DNA from: Capitulum mitella
Taxonomy: Eukaryota; Arthropoda; Thecostraca; Pollicipedomorpha; Pollicipedidae
Reading direction: 5' to 3'
Assembly: GCA_030062745.1 (NCBI GenBank)
Contig: CP099849.1
Span: 22,742,144-22,806,143 of the forward strand
DNA length: 64,000 nt
In this document: one piece after another, positions 50,301-57,829 of the stretch
How positions within the stretch are numbered: position 1 is the first letter of the stretch
How the letters are laid out: the number at the start of each line of letters is the position of its first letter
Notes under the pieces: model-generated
Told to the model about the DNA's origin: nothing
Databases searched by the model: none
What the model saw: only the letters and a program-made list of their open reading frames with translations
Program-made: the position numbers and the translations under genes

Positions 50301-53300
50301 TATGCCACAAGCTTGGCGCTTGCATATGTGATAACCTCTAATTTATGATGTCTCAAAACGGTGCCACTGTCATAGAAACGTATCTAAAAGTCGTTTACGA
50401 ATGCCAACTTTCCCGCAAATTCTGCGGTAAAGTGCCATCAGAAATGAAGCTAGTGATACAGAAAATAGGGCCTCGAGGCTGCCTTTAAAGATTTCGTTTA
50501 GTTTGTCTCAAACAGCATGCCCCAAGACACGAATATTCGAAAAAAGTAATATCCCGTCGTAGACTGGCTGCCTCCGTCCCGAAGTTTAGACAACCGTTTT
50601 TTTTCTTTCGCACAGACAAGCTCAGCAACGACCAGAAGCGGCTGCAGGAGGCCATGTTCGAGGTGGTGAGTTCGGAAGCCTCCTACCAGAAGTCGCTGAC
50701 CGTGCTGGAGCGCCACTTCAAGGAGGAGCCCAGCCTCTGCCAGTTTCAGACGCCTGGTTGCGTCATCAGCATGGCCGACTACAGGGACCTCTTCTCCAAC
50801 GCCGACAAAGGTAAGAGACGGAACCGCCCGATGGAGTCACTGTGTGGTTAAACCTAATACAGAGGGTATAATTATCCTTTCCATGCTTTGGAAATTTGGC
50901 CTGCTTCATTGGCATATTCAAATCACGTGGGTTTTGGAAGTACAGCTTAAACGTAGGTTTTCGGTTTGATTGTTTCAGCCCACTCGTTGTTTCGGCAAAA
51001 TTCATCGGATAGTTTTGTGGTTCGTATAACAAACTAAAAACTGTGCCAGGGGCCAGAATAAGCTAGCAAAGTAAAAATGTATCACTGGCACGGAGCAGCA
51101 TTTGGAACGTAGCGCACGGAAGAGGACTGACCCGTGAGTGGTGTTCTCAGTGCGCCAGTGCTCCGAGGAGTTCCTCGCGGACCTGGAAGCGTCGTTGGCA
51201 GGAGGACACCATGCTGCGTGGCATCTGTGAAGTCATCCAGAACCACGCCTCCAACCACTTCCATGTGTACAAACATTACTGTGCAAACCAGATCATCCAG
51301 GACAGGAAGCTGAAGGAGCTCAGGTTTGTGACAACTTTGTTCAAGAACGAACGTATACCAATATCAGGAAGCGAGCTGGTGCTTCCAGCTTTGTTTTTCA
51401 TTTAAAAAGACAAACCAAGCTTCGTTCGGAAAAGGTAATGCTCGCTGGCTGCAAGTTAAGCGATAAGGCAGGCACCAAGGAACTAATAGAGCATTTGCTG
51501 TGTTACTGGATTTACACGGGCATGACAGACCTGAATTTGCAGCGGCGCGACATACCTACGCAACTTATACCGGCAAAGAGGTGTAAAACAGTGACGCGTT
51601 ATTCAGTCCAGCATCTAACGTTAATACATCAGCCTCTCCCCTTAGTCGTCCGGGTGGTTGCTGATGCCCCGCTCCCCGCTTCCTCAGGGAGAAGAACGCG
51701 CCGTTCGTGGAGGTCCTGCGCCGGCTGGAGTCGTCGTCTCAGTGCCAGAACCTCAGCCTGCACTCGTTCCTGATGCTGCCCATGCAGCGGGTGACCCGGC
51801 TGCCGCTACTGGTGTCCGCCATCTTGGTCCGCCTGGAGCCCGGCCACCCGGAGTACAACAGCTGTCAGCTGGCCTACCAGACGCTGACGCAGGTGAGCTG
51901 GCAGCTGGCCAGGGCCGCGTCCCGCACCGACATGTGGTGGGTCCCCATGCGGACTGTGATGGTAGCGGACGCGATATTTGTGTTTGCCGAATTACTTTTG
52001 TCATAAATGATCATCACTTTATATGAAGATCATATGCGGGGTTCCAGTGATGTTTCGAGTTGTGGGGAAGATATGCGGGGTGATTAAGTATGCTATGTTT
52101 GCGTTGTCTGAGGCCCTGAACGTGTGCTGCACTCAAGAAGACAGTTCATGTTGGGTTTACATCTGTTCGACGTGTTTGTGTTACGGTAAGTTTATGCACG
52201 TTAGCGTGAAAGCTGACAATCCCTCACTTTGTCTCGTCCTGTCGGGTTCTCCTCCATAATGGTGAGTTTCAAGGAATACGTTCAGCCGCTGAAGAGGCCT
52301 TTTCTTTCCAGCTCGTCAAAGACTGCAATGAAGAGGCGCGCAGGAACGAGCGTCTCGAGGAGTTGGTCTCCCTCAGTCGACAGCTGGTCTTCAAGGACAT
52401 CAAGTCATTTCCTCTAGTCACAGGAAGCCGGTCAGTGCTGGCGTTGGGCTCATAAACATGTTGGAGCATATTTAAGTTTGGTTTCGTAGAACACGCAACG
52501 TTTTTCGGGGGAATCTTCCACTGTCATAAGGGCCGTCGCTGATTTAATCTTTGCAAAGTCTGGTGATTGACTGCTCTCCTGGCTTTCGAAAGTACTGCAT
52601 GTGTAGGTATCATAATCGGCACCTTCACTATTTGCAGTCCCAAATGGGTCCACAGATGTTCTTTTTATCACACCATTGCTTGATTTCTTCACTGTTGTAG
52701 TAATCGTGTTTTTTTCTGAAACGACCAAAATTTCAAAGGCATGAGTTGAAAAATACATCACATATTAAACGACCGTGTAATCAATACAGCCAGGTTTAAC
52801 GAATTTTGCGCTTTTCCGGTAGATGGCTGATAAAGAAGGGCGAATTGGTGCGGACGGTGTACAAGGCGGAGGACTCAAAGCTTACGTTCGGCCGTAAACA
52901 GAATCGGCAACAGACCGTGCATGTGTTCCTCTTCAACGACCTCCTCATCATAACCAAGAGGAAGAGGTGAGTAATGCTCTGTTGAGTGAAGTCCTCGATA
53001 ACGGTGTCTGGGCAGGGCTCGCTCAACCCAGGTAAACAGTTCCAGAGCTATGGAATGAAGAGATACAAACAAACGTACGGTCACCGGCCCCGAATATTAC
53101 ACTCGTGGTTCCTGTCGCATCAGGGTGACTGGTAGCTATGGGCTGTTCAAATGGCACTTGAACTCGATGGGCCTGACTCCGACTACCTGTGGTTGCTCGT
53201 ACTAGGCCATGGTAGCACTGATGCCCACGAGGGCACGGGACGAGGCATCAGAAGGAGGAAGAGTCTGATGAAATCCGGTCACTGCTTCTTTACGATATAG

Positions 53301-56005
53301 CTATCTTCTAAAAAGGGAAATGCGCAAAATGCAGGGCTCTACGGCGGATAAACAAAACTTTTTGGCTGTTGTGTGCTTGTCGGAAATGTATTTACATACT
53401 GCATTGAAGCTAATGCGATCTTTGGATGTTCCTCAGCGACGACACTTACATCGTGCTGGACTACTGCTTGAGAAGCATGGTTCAGCTGACCGAGAACGCT
53501 GAGGATCGAGCCGACAAGTTTCTACTGACTCTTCTGTCCAATCACGAGAAGAAGACCGTCGAAATGGTACGATCTGCTGTGCATCCCCTCATTTTCCTTC
53601 GGTAATGCAGGAGTAGAAATATGTCACGTGCTTCTACCACGATAAAAAAAGCACGTAAGAATACGACTCCCGTTAGTGGGATGGTTCAAGATGAATGGCT
53701 AATGACCTTACTCTACGTACAACGTTCTTTGCCTTTTGGATCCCATGGAACTCTCGATATTGACCGAACATTCCAAACATGCTTCAGGTTGTGCGGAGTT
53801 CTAACCGTGTTCTGTTTGTGCCCGCAGCTGTTCTGCTGCCCGGTAGAGTCGGAGCGGGTGCGCTGGGTGGAGGCGGTCATGCCCAAGACGCAGAAGACGG
53901 AGACGGAGACGGTGTACGAGACGTGGGACTGCCCTCAGGTGCAGGCCGTGCACCCGTACACCGCCCAACAGCCGGACGAGATCACCCTGCACGTGGGGGA
54001 CGTGCTCAAGGTGCTCCGGAAAGTGCCTGACGGTGAGTACGCGGCCCCCGGAGTTGCCTGGACGCCGGTCGACGCCGCTGTTGTAGGTAGAAGCGGGGTG
54101 CTGAGTGCCTGCCCCGCCCCACGCGCTGCTTGTGCAATTAACAACCAACGTGCACAATGATGTCGTTGCGCTTCACAAAACGTGTGCAGTGACCTGTTCT
54201 TTCCGGTGCGTGGCCAGAATGTGAAGGGTGGACTTGATTTAAAGCGCTGGCAGTGCTGCTTATGTTCCCGAGCTTTAGTCTGCAAAAACGAACATTTTAA
54301 GCTTATTGCTATTTAATGACGTCAGTGATAAATCTACATCGTCATTCGATGCCAGTGTTTTCCCGTTGCGGCCTCGTATTTTTGCGATGAAAGCTGGTAG
54401 ATTTTTACACTTCCATGGCAACGCCCTCGAATTTACGCGTCGCATTAGGTCGCTGTTCATCTGGGTAACGTCTCTCATTCCCATGGGAGTAGCCGTTACA
54501 CGTGAGCGAAAGACTAACTGCGGAGGATGAGACTAGGGTAACCAGGCGGCGGACATATGGCCGAGGGTCAAGACCCACGTATGCGGAGCCGTTAATATGG
54601 AGCCTTTGGTTGGCACCTGGGCATGCCGGGCGGATGGACACCTCAGCTGGGGTGAACCCGGGTACGCCTGGAGGGAGGACACCTCACCTTGGGTGACGTC
54701 CGGGCACGTCGGGCGGGTGGGCACGTACCCCAGGTGCGCCGGTTGCGACCGAGCAATGGCCACGGTCGGCCGACTAACGCCTGACTGCTCTCCAAGGTGC
54801 GACGGCAGCCTCCTGACCGAACGCCCGCTGAGCCCGGCCGCAGACCGTAAGCCAGACTCGTCCGTTCACACTTTGCCTTGCAGCGTCTGTCCGGCTTCGC
54901 GGCGGCGCCGACCACCCGCCGGCTTCGGTGGAGGGTGCACGGTGGCCCCGCACCCCGGGTTCGGCGGCTGGGGTCGCGCCCGACGGGTTGTCGAACGCTT
55001 CCGTCGGCGTGTTGCGTCTTCGTTTGGCGCTTTCGATTCGTGAGGCTGATGAGTGTATTTCGGTGTCAGTCGTCTTCTAGAAACTGGGAGATGGTGTCGT
55101 TTGGTATGCGCCGTCTTAGCGCTCTTGTCTGTCGAGTGTTTTCAGGTATACACACTTGTGCTCGTTCCGTTGTGTCTTGTTTTGTGTGCCGTGGCCACTT
55201 ATATCTCTGTTCTTTCAGATATTGTCTGGGAAATTTAAGTGTTCTCTTGATAGCATACTTCCTGTTACAGTGAGGGATGACCAACAGTCCATGACACTAA
55301 AATGTCCTCTTCTTCGTCGAAAGAAATCGGAAACTTTAATGACTTTATGTCCGACGATGTTTTCTCTTGCTCGATTTGGACATGACGTCAAAGAAATGTC
55401 TTTGCCGCACTCTGCAAATTCCACTTGAATCTTCTTTTCTTCTGCTCCACTGTCACATTCACGTACTTTTAGTGCATCTGAAAAGGGATGTTTCACCTGT
55501 AAACGTTACACATTTGAGCTGTTGTTTTAATGTTGTTGCTACCAGATAATCAACCAAAATCTTCACATCGCGTTTATCAAATAGACGTACCACAGTGTAT
55601 CACAACAGTCGATTGCTAGAACCTATATGGTTTCTAGGAAGCAATGGATGGTTTCCATACATTGCTTCCCAGGGGCACGTTTTTAACCTAAGACTTCCAT
55701 TAGAAAATCCCGTTCTCGGTGGTTCCGCGGTCGCCTGCCCTTGGTCTTGACCTTGACCTTTCGTCTCCCCAGGCTGGTACCAGGGGATGCGCCTGCTGGA
55801 CTCGGCCTCCGGCTGGTTCCCGAGCAACCGCTGCCGGGAGATCATGTCGGAACACGTGCGCGCCCGCCACCTTCGGCAGCGGTACGCGGTGCTGCGCATG
55901 TCCGCCGACTTCCTGCGCCAGGAGCGCGAGCGCAAACTGCGCGCTGAGAGGGAGCCGGGCCGAAGCGGCGGCTCACCCCCCGCCGAGCGGGCCGCGCCCA
56001 CCTGA
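10378..56005 (+). CDS. Exn: Ephexin-family Rho guanine-nucleotide exchange factor, 19 coding exons (whole gene span)
   Basis: Ephexins activate Rho-family GTPases at the cell cortex, in animals downstream of Eph receptors and at synapses. Joined exons: 10378-15074, 22732-22975, 24621-24775, 31433-32251, 32729-32932, 42797-42938, 46362-46503, 46759-46951, 47786-47991, 49194-49573, 49924-50185, 50616-50810, 51151-51323, 51688-51892, 52312-52430, 52823-52966, 53437-53566, 53828-54032, 55773-56005. Every junction has GT/AG and matching phase. The order linker-DH-PH-SH3, with the phrase DCPQVQAVHPYTAQQPDE entering the SH3, is diagnostic of ephexins. The start at 10378 has a strong context (GCCATGG) just after a good acceptor (TTTCAG at 10360-10365). 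The product would be about 2,948 residues, far longer than vertebrate ephexins (roughly 700-1,600), because of a huge disordered N-terminus. Three one-base frame breaks are described under exons 1, 6 and 13. Family identity is certain; exon 1 limits and untranslated exons are inferred. Confidence 0.93.
11326..11640 (+). repeat. Alanine-coding GCG/GCC repeat inside exon 1
   Basis: An irregular GCG/GCC/GCA triplet-rich segment encodes an Ala-rich stretch with Pro, Val and Thr. Read in other frames it makes long Gly- or Pro-rich open frames, which are artefacts. Confidence 0.85.
14669..15030 (+). other. Tyrosine-motif array (SH2-ligand and ITAM-like) in exon 1
   Basis: Tyr codons at 14669, 14708, 14732, 14765, 14786, 14831 and 14963 lie in Tyr-Glu contexts: YERI, YEQI, YERV, YETL, YEDI. 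D-P-G-YERI, seven residues, then YEQI fits the ITAM consensus [DE]-x(0-2)-YxxI-x(6-8)-YxxI. The motifs resemble pYEEI ligands of Src-family SH2 domains. Confidence 0.7.
16559..17519. mobile_element. Possible old non-autonomous TIR DNA transposon (Tc1/mariner-pogo type)
   Basis: The left end after a TA reads GGGGAGAATCTGGTAATATC, followed by GGGACG. The reverse complement of the right end reads GGGAATATTTGGGTAATATC, followed by GGACGG, and is also bordered by TA (17518-17519). The ends agree at roughly 22 of 28 positions with small gaps. No transposase is recognisable between them. TA flanks and terminal repeats are what pogo/mariner relatives show, but the match is imperfect and could be chance. 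Confidence 0.35.
18787..18846. repeat. (AT)n microsatellite
   Basis: About 60 bases of uninterrupted AT dinucleotides. Confidence 0.97.
22732..22975 (+). CDS. Exn: Ephexin coding exon 2
   Basis: Acceptor CGCTTCCAG ends at 22731; the donor is TTTGT|GTGAGT. It enters in phase 1 and leaves in phase 2. The peptide is acidic and Ser/Thr-rich (for example GGEWTDIDADGEQEASDD) and ends VVVRPYF. GC at third positions is high, like exon 1 and unlike the flanking intron. No domain is recognised; it is part of the disordered N-terminal half. Confidence 0.82.
22976..24620 (+). other. Ephexin intron 2
   Basis: 1.6 kb. It contains a perfect inverted repeat AGGTTAGGT/ACCTAACCT with a 6-base loop (23106-23129), a (GGCCAT)n hexamer run near 24272-24292, and ends in the (CT)n tract. 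No exon is seen. Confidence 0.8.
24431..24617 (+). repeat. (CT)n pyrimidine microsatellite abutting exon 3
   Basis: Almost pure CT/CCT repeats with minor interruptions (CG in 24557-24590), ending three bases before the exon 3 boundary AG. It acts as an extremely long polypyrimidine tract for that acceptor. Confidence 0.95.
24621..24775 (+). CDS. Exn: Ephexin coding exon 3
   Basis: Acceptor CGCCTCGCAG ends at 24620, directly after a long (CT)n tract; the donor is GACCG|GTGAGT. It enters in phase 2 and leaves in phase 1. The product is a short basic, Ser/Arg-rich segment (SRPRNRSRRFSKTRAGRRSW) followed by an acidic turn and a Trp (PGEVPWRHTLT). The basic patch could bind acidic lipid or act as a nuclear signal, but that is conjecture. 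Confidence 0.82.
24879..25030. repeat. Degenerate minisatellite, unit about 36 bp
   Basis: Four diverged units built around GGCTGAGGGGAACTACAGCC and CTCACGGCC(T/G)GCGGCCGG. Confidence 0.7.
26025..26184 (+). promoter_or_regulatory. Candidate internal promoter and untranslated exon
   Basis: TATAAA at 26025-26030 sits in a CpG-rich island. About 155 bases downstream is a strong donor GGAA|GTGAGT (intron side from 26185). Transcripts starting near 26055 could splice to exon 4 and give a short isoform. Purely sequence-based inference. Confidence 0.3.
26470..26830. repeat. Degenerate GC-rich minisatellite
   Basis: Recurring GGTCGGAC, CAGCTGACC and CAGCCG(A/G) blocks at irregular 35-45 base spacing, strongly diverged. 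Confidence 0.55.
29990..30677 (+). promoter_or_regulatory. CpG-rich island with CRE and AP-1 sites; candidate alternative first exon
   Basis: Dense CpG from 30.0 to 30.42 kb with TGAGTCA (about 30195) and TGACGTCA (30294-30301). An ATG at 30407 opens a 90-codon frame running to the donor TTTTG|GTAAGC (30678). That donor leaves phase 1, exactly what exon 4 accepts. Codon use is less GC-biased than in the known exons, so this may be an untranslated or spurious exon. Confidence 0.3.
31433..32251 (+). CDS. Exn: Ephexin coding exon 4, proline-rich
   Basis: Acceptor CTCCCCTGCAG ends at 31432; the donor GCAG|GTGTGT is in phase 1. It contains several SH3 ligand-like runs: RPLPPPRPPKL, KPKPPPLPPKP, a duplicated SPEPPPRPAS (about 31.99 and 32.08 kb) and APRKPRLPDPPPEEE. 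Between them is an Ala/Thr stretch encoded by an irregular GCC/ACT triplet repeat (31.74-31.85 kb). The gene's own SH3 domain, or SH3 adaptors, are plausible partners; vertebrate ephexins are held inactive by intramolecular contacts. Several Met codons near the start (31459 onward) could initiate a short isoform from an internal promoter. Confidence 0.85.
31741..31850 (+). repeat. GCC/ACT triplet repeat in exon 4
   Basis: Irregular tandem (GCC)n-ACT units encoding Ala and Thr; in frame. Confidence 0.8.
32252..32728 (+). other. Ephexin intron 4, almost fully open in frame
   Basis: 477 nt (159 codons), GTGTGT to CGCCAG. The exon 4 frame stays open until a TGA at 32698-32700, near its 3' end, so retention would add about 149 residues and then truncate the protein before DH. 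Confidence 0.75.
32729..32932 (+). CDS. Exn: Ephexin coding exon 5
   Basis: Acceptor ACCCGCCAG ends at 32728; the donor GGAAG|GTAGGT is in phase 1. The peptide is Tyr-rich at first (VYVVSATSVIYIGNES, then YDAPYERTYYNHAR) and becomes an acidic, probably helical segment (QEENGAELQELSLWMDQE). No domain is recognised. The intron before it (477 nt) has no stop in frame until its last codons. Confidence 0.85.
38160..38395. repeat. AT-rich tandem repeat
   Basis: (TA)n sequence organised in larger units of about 40 bases (GATATATATAGGTATATATC type, repeated near 38,274 and 38,314), ending in a pure AT run. Confidence 0.9.
41380..41475. repeat. GGACCGGAC-rich palindromic repeat
   Basis: Short repeats of GGACCGGAC, GGACCCGGAC and CGGACGGTCCG, able to form hairpins. 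Confidence 0.6.
42797..42938 (+). CDS. Exn: Ephexin coding exon 6, with a one-base frame break
   Basis: Acceptor CACTGCCGCAG ends at 42796, phase 1 in. The entry frame encodes GGETDEEWLDDGHLYEALDS and HYEPVEAVPEAADSDDGA, with two Tyr-Glu-x-hydrophobic motifs (YEAL, YEPV). Near 42906-42912 (GGCGCTGCGACGAC) the frame must step back one base to read a strongly acidic end (DDDKELGDE). This ends exactly on a codon at the donor GACGAG|GTCAGT and gives the phase 0 needed by exon 7. Without the shift, the exon ends in the wrong phase. A missing C or G in the assembly is the simplest explanation. Confidence 0.78.
42939..46361 (+). other. Ephexin intron 6
   Basis: 3.4 kb with a GC-rich island (44.75-45.56 kb) containing a (GAGCC)n pentamer run near 45.22-45.28 kb. 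TGACGTCA occurs at 44826 and 46208. No exon is seen. Confidence 0.75.
45222..45285. repeat. (GAGCC)n pentanucleotide repeat
   Basis: GAGCCGAGCC-type tandem units, some interrupted by GGTCCGC and GGGCC. Confidence 0.8.
46362..46503 (+). CDS. Exn: Ephexin coding exon 7
   Basis: Acceptor CGCATACCAG ends at 46361, phase 0 in; the donor GACCAG|GTACGC is in phase 1. It encodes a well-ordered looking amphipathic, basic segment (MQKIAEGVRKRLQNWNLTKS, then GISRIRKK). This is probably helical and stands out from the low-complexity sequence around it, so it may be a conserved functional patch. A second in-frame AG six bases downstream (46366-46367) would shorten the exon by two codons. Confidence 0.83.
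46759..46951 (+). CDS. Exn: Ephexin coding exon 8
   Basis: Acceptor GGTTTCAG ends at 46758; the donor GTCAG|GTCAGT is in phase 2. It encodes VVVKPKWSLMHLRKKKSISG followed by STFYLDLVIQPGRAADEETE and a Ser-rich end. The basic KKKS stretch plus the short strand-like segment suggests a small folded or membrane-contacting element, unassigned. Confidence 0.83.
46952..47785 (+). other. Ephexin intron 8
   Basis: 834 nt, ordinary AT-richer sequence between GTCAGT and TCCACAG. Nothing else is seen. Confidence 0.8.
47786..47991 (+). CDS. Exn: Ephexin coding exon 9
   Basis: Acceptor CCGTCCACAG ends at 47785; the donor GCATG|GTACGC is in phase 1. Ser-rich sequence (RRSDTDSLSSLQQADARAR, then STQSSSSRDSAVSSVARKPS) with basic-directed phosphorylation-type contexts (RRSDT, RKPS), then a Pro/Ala end. 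It belongs to the disordered N-terminal half. Confidence 0.82.
47992..49193 (+). other. Ephexin intron 9
   Basis: 1.2 kb. It ends in a C run of about 11-12 and CGCCTCTCCC just before the exon 10 acceptor. Nothing else is recognised. Confidence 0.8.
49194..49573 (+). CDS. Exn: Ephexin coding exon 10
   Basis: Acceptor TCGTCTGCAG ends at 49193 after a pyrimidine tract that includes a long C run; the donor TACCAG|GTGAGG is in phase 0. Ser/Pro/Arg-rich at first (RSRSTHSQPSPRVLAAYRHS), then a polyproline turn (PPPLPPPGRAPRPPTG), and an acidic end with Tyr in signalling-type contexts (DNTEYMLS, EEEQYTSLLDKEPLYQ). Confidence 0.86.
49924..50185 (+). CDS. Exn: Ephexin coding exon 11: linker into the DH domain
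   Basis: Acceptor CCGACCAG ends at 49923, phase 0; the donor CTGG|GTCAGT is in phase 1. Contains DDYETIREAS (another Tyr-Glu-x-Ile), a polyproline run, and ends QRSLWCQLPEVINSGVLG. The Leu-Trp-x-x-x-Pro-Glu-Val signature just before DH is typical of ephexins and overlaps the region that packs on the DH domain to inhibit it. Confidence 0.92.
50616..50810 (+). CDS. Exn: Ephexin coding exon 12: start of DH domain (CR1)
   Basis: Acceptor CTTTCGCACAG ends at 50615; the donor ACAAAG|GTAAGA is in phase 1. RLQEAMFEVVSSEASYQKSL is DH conserved region 1, with the Glu that contacts the GTPase switch I and the Tyr/Ser of the (S/T)E.(S/T)Y motif. It is followed by HFKEEPS and a segment (TPGCVISMADYRDLFSN) matching the helix after CR1. 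Confidence 0.95.
51151..51323 (+). CDS. Exn: Ephexin coding exon 13: DH domain middle, with a one-base frame break
   Basis: Acceptor GTTCTCAG ends at 51150; the donor CTCAG|GTTTGT is in phase 2. The entry frame reads VRQCSEEFLADLEAS; from about 51195 the coding continues in the +1 frame (WQEDTMLRGICEVIQNHASN, then the NHFHVYKHYCANQ region). One extra T in GTCGTTGG accounts for it. Unshifted, a stop follows within a few codons. The DH family pattern is continuous across the break, so a spurious base is likelier than real loss. Confidence 0.88.
51688..51892 (+). CDS. Exn: Ephexin coding exon 14: DH conserved region 3
   Basis: Acceptor CTTCCTCAG ends at 51687; the donor ACGCAG|GTGAGC is in phase 0. 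Encodes LSLHSFLMLPMQRVTRLPLL, the hallmark CR3 helix of DH domains (P-x-QR-x-x-RLPLL), which with CR1 forms the GTPase contact surface. It continues into the next helix (PEYNSCQLAYQTLTQ). Confidence 0.96.
52312..52430 (+). CDS. Exn: Ephexin coding exon 15: DH C-terminal helix and DH-PH junction
   Basis: Acceptor TTTCTTTCCAG ends at 52311, phase 0; the donor AGCCG|GTCAGT is in phase 2. LVKDCNEEARRNERLEEL is the last DH helix, followed by SRQLVFKDIKSFPLVTGSR leading into the PH domain, as in other ephexins. Confidence 0.94.
52823..52966 (+). CDS. Exn: Ephexin coding exon 16: PH domain N-terminal half
   Basis: Acceptor TTTCCGGTAG ends at 52822; the donor GAAGAG|GTGAGT is in phase 2. RWLIKKGELV is PH strand 1, and VHVFLFNDLLIITKRKS is the strand pair F-L-F-N-D-L-L typical of DH-linked PH domains. 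The loop between carries Lys/Arg that may contact phosphoinositides. Confidence 0.95.
53437..53566 (+). CDS. Exn: Ephexin coding exon 17: PH domain middle
   Basis: Acceptor TGTTCCTCAG ends at 53436; the donor GAAATG|GTACGA is in phase 0. Encodes DDTYIVLDYCLRSMVQL and ADKFLLTLLSNHEKKTVEM, the later strands of the PH fold. Confidence 0.92.
53828..54032 (+). CDS. Exn: Ephexin coding exon 18: PH C-terminal helix and start of SH3
   Basis: Acceptor GTGCCCGCAG ends at 53827, phase 0; the donor GACG|GTGAGT is in phase 1. LFCCPVESERVRWVEAVMP is the PH closing helix with its conserved Trp. DCPQVQAVHPYTAQQPDE then ITLHVGDVLKVL is the first half of an SH3 domain of the ephexin type. Confidence 0.95.
54033..55772 (+). 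other. Ephexin intron 18
   Basis: 1.7 kb. Contains a small minisatellite at 54.60-54.75 kb and TGACGTCA at 54317 and 55383. No exon is seen; it splits the SH3 domain. Confidence 0.8.
54605..54747. repeat. Minisatellite, three to four units of about 42 bp
   Basis: Repeated GGGCA(C/T)G(C/T)CGGGCGG, GGACACCTCA and (G)GGGTGA blocks in the same order and spacing. Confidence 0.65.
55773..56005 (+). CDS. Exn: Ephexin coding exon 19: end of SH3 and C-terminal tail
   Basis: Acceptor TCGTCTCCCCAG ends at 55772, entering in phase 1. GWYQGMRLLDSASGWFPSNR gives the SH3 Trp and the G-W-F-P-S-N strand, followed by a basic helix (RARHLRQRYAVLRMSADF, RQERERKLRAE) and a Gly/Pro-rich end. TGA at 56003-56005. 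Confidence 0.95.
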
Positions 56006-56780
56006 GCCACCCCGGCCGCCCCCGGTGACGTCACAGACTGGGCAGGCCGCGAGAGGCGCCGGCGTGCGGTCCTGTCGGCCGGCCGGCGCTCAGACGGGTC
56101 GTGGCGGGACACTCGTTCACCGTCCAGCGGCCGAGCGGCCCGGCCGGGCTCTGGGGAGACGTTTGGGTGGCGCCTCAGCTCGCGCTCGGCCAGCGTTCGG
56201 TCTCAGACGCGCGCGCGTGGACTGAGGGGACCCGGACGGCCGGCCTGCCGGTGGTGTCCGACCGGGAGGCCATCGTGGGAACTTGCCGTGGAACGCAGGC
56301 CGCAGAGGCTCGCTCCGCAGTACCGGCTCAATCCGACCTGGTGTTGTTATGTGCTGACGCGACGCAGTAGAAATGCTTGAGAGACGATTGTGTGCGCATG
56401 GTCACATTCCTGTTTCGGAAAGCTGGTAACAGGGGTCTGTTGCTGCCAAACCCAATGTGATATTGTTTTAGAGACATCGATGTAACGTTTTAGGAGCGAT
56501 GGACTAATGTGTTTATTAACTCAGTTTCTGTGTGTAGAAGTAACTGTCTCAGTCACTCACTGATGATCCGGTCATCGGTTTTGTCGCGTGTCGCGTGTTG
56601 TCTGCGCGCAATGGTCTTGCGCCGCGAACTGAGCAATTGCTGATGAGAGACAATGTACATTAAGTGGAGCGTTATGAAAGCCGCTTTATTGAATTGCAAT
56701 ATACAATGCTCATCGTTCATTCGTTTTTGTGATATCGGTGCTGCTGGCAAAAATTAAAACCGTATTTTTCCTGTCGACCC
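56006..56780 (+). other. Probable ephexin 3' UTR
   Basis: Follows the stop codon. The first AATAAA-like hexamer on this strand is ATTAAA at 56753-56758. The start is GC-rich and includes TGACGTCA (56026-56033). The polyadenylation point is inferred. Confidence 0.4.
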
Positions 56781-57800
56781 GGCCATACGACTGTTCGAGT
56801 GAAACGAGCAGAACCACCAGTTGGTATCCCAGGGGATCGAGCCAGACTGGGATACTGTTCTCAGTCCAACTTTCGCTTATGTGTTTTGTTTATGCGTCGT
56901 AGGAGCCTCTGAAATGCTCAAGACAGGGTGCACAATCGGCCTTTTATTTATTTTCGAAGGGGAAATTCTAGCGGCCAGCAGTATCTGCTGCCATCAGCGT
57001 CTCCTACCGAATGGGAGACGATACTTCAGTGCCGCCTGTGGCCGCTAAAGGAGTTTGAAGGCTCAGCACCGGAACTGCAGCTCGGGTCTAGCAGGCAGGA
57101 GCCGAGAGGCACTTGTGTCGCACTGGCCGCGACAGCAGAATCCAACAGAGCGAAAATCCTTGAGCATTTGACATTTTGAGCAACAATGGCGGTCGAAAAT
57201 GAGACGTCAGATGGGAACGTCATTCATTAATATTCGGAAATGAAATGTACAGCGCTGCAACGCTGCAAGCATCGGGAGAGTTTTGCAAGACCTTGGTCTC
57301 TGCTCCGCCCAGCACGTGTCATCGCGGTTGCAGCCGCCAGCTTCTGAAGGGCGGTGTTAGTCGTGACAGCCTGCGCGCTTCAGTTCACCGACCCATCCAG
57401 CAACGAACCCTGCTATCGAAACGATGCAAGGTATCCTGGCGCCATCATTGAGACGATCCTGCCCTATGCGCCAACCTAATATTACGACGAAAATTCCGCG
57501 TTGAGTTCGACGGTCACGCACCTCACGCCCTGAAACTTCCCTGCGTGTTCACTGCGCTGCGTGGTCAAGGACGCCGCGTTCGCCTGTCGAACTAGTCCGG
57601 CTGACGGCCGCCGACAGTTCCGGACTGAACGCTGCTGGCGGAGAACACCCCCGCAGGCACGGTGAACCTTCTCCTGGGGCTGCGCCTCGGGCCGTCGGAG
57701 CCGGAGAGGTTTCGGAGCGGTGTCGGTGACCGGCAGCGGCGACGCGTGACCGAATCGGAGGCATTTCCTGAGGACGCGACTCGGAGGTGCGTCACGACAC
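56781..57800. other. Spacer with no recognised feature
   Basis: Only short random reading frames; no repeat or gene signal is seen. Confidence 0.5.
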
Positions 57801-57829
57801 AACGCGTCATCGGAGCCGTGAGTCACGAC

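Larger units (their letters stand above)
49574..53827 (+). other. Short ephexin introns 10-17
   Basis: Eight introns of 261-470 nt lie between exons 10 and 18, all GT/AG, of lower GC than the exons and with stops in all frames. No other features are seen in them. This compact stretch corresponds to the conserved DH-PH core. Confidence 0.85.
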
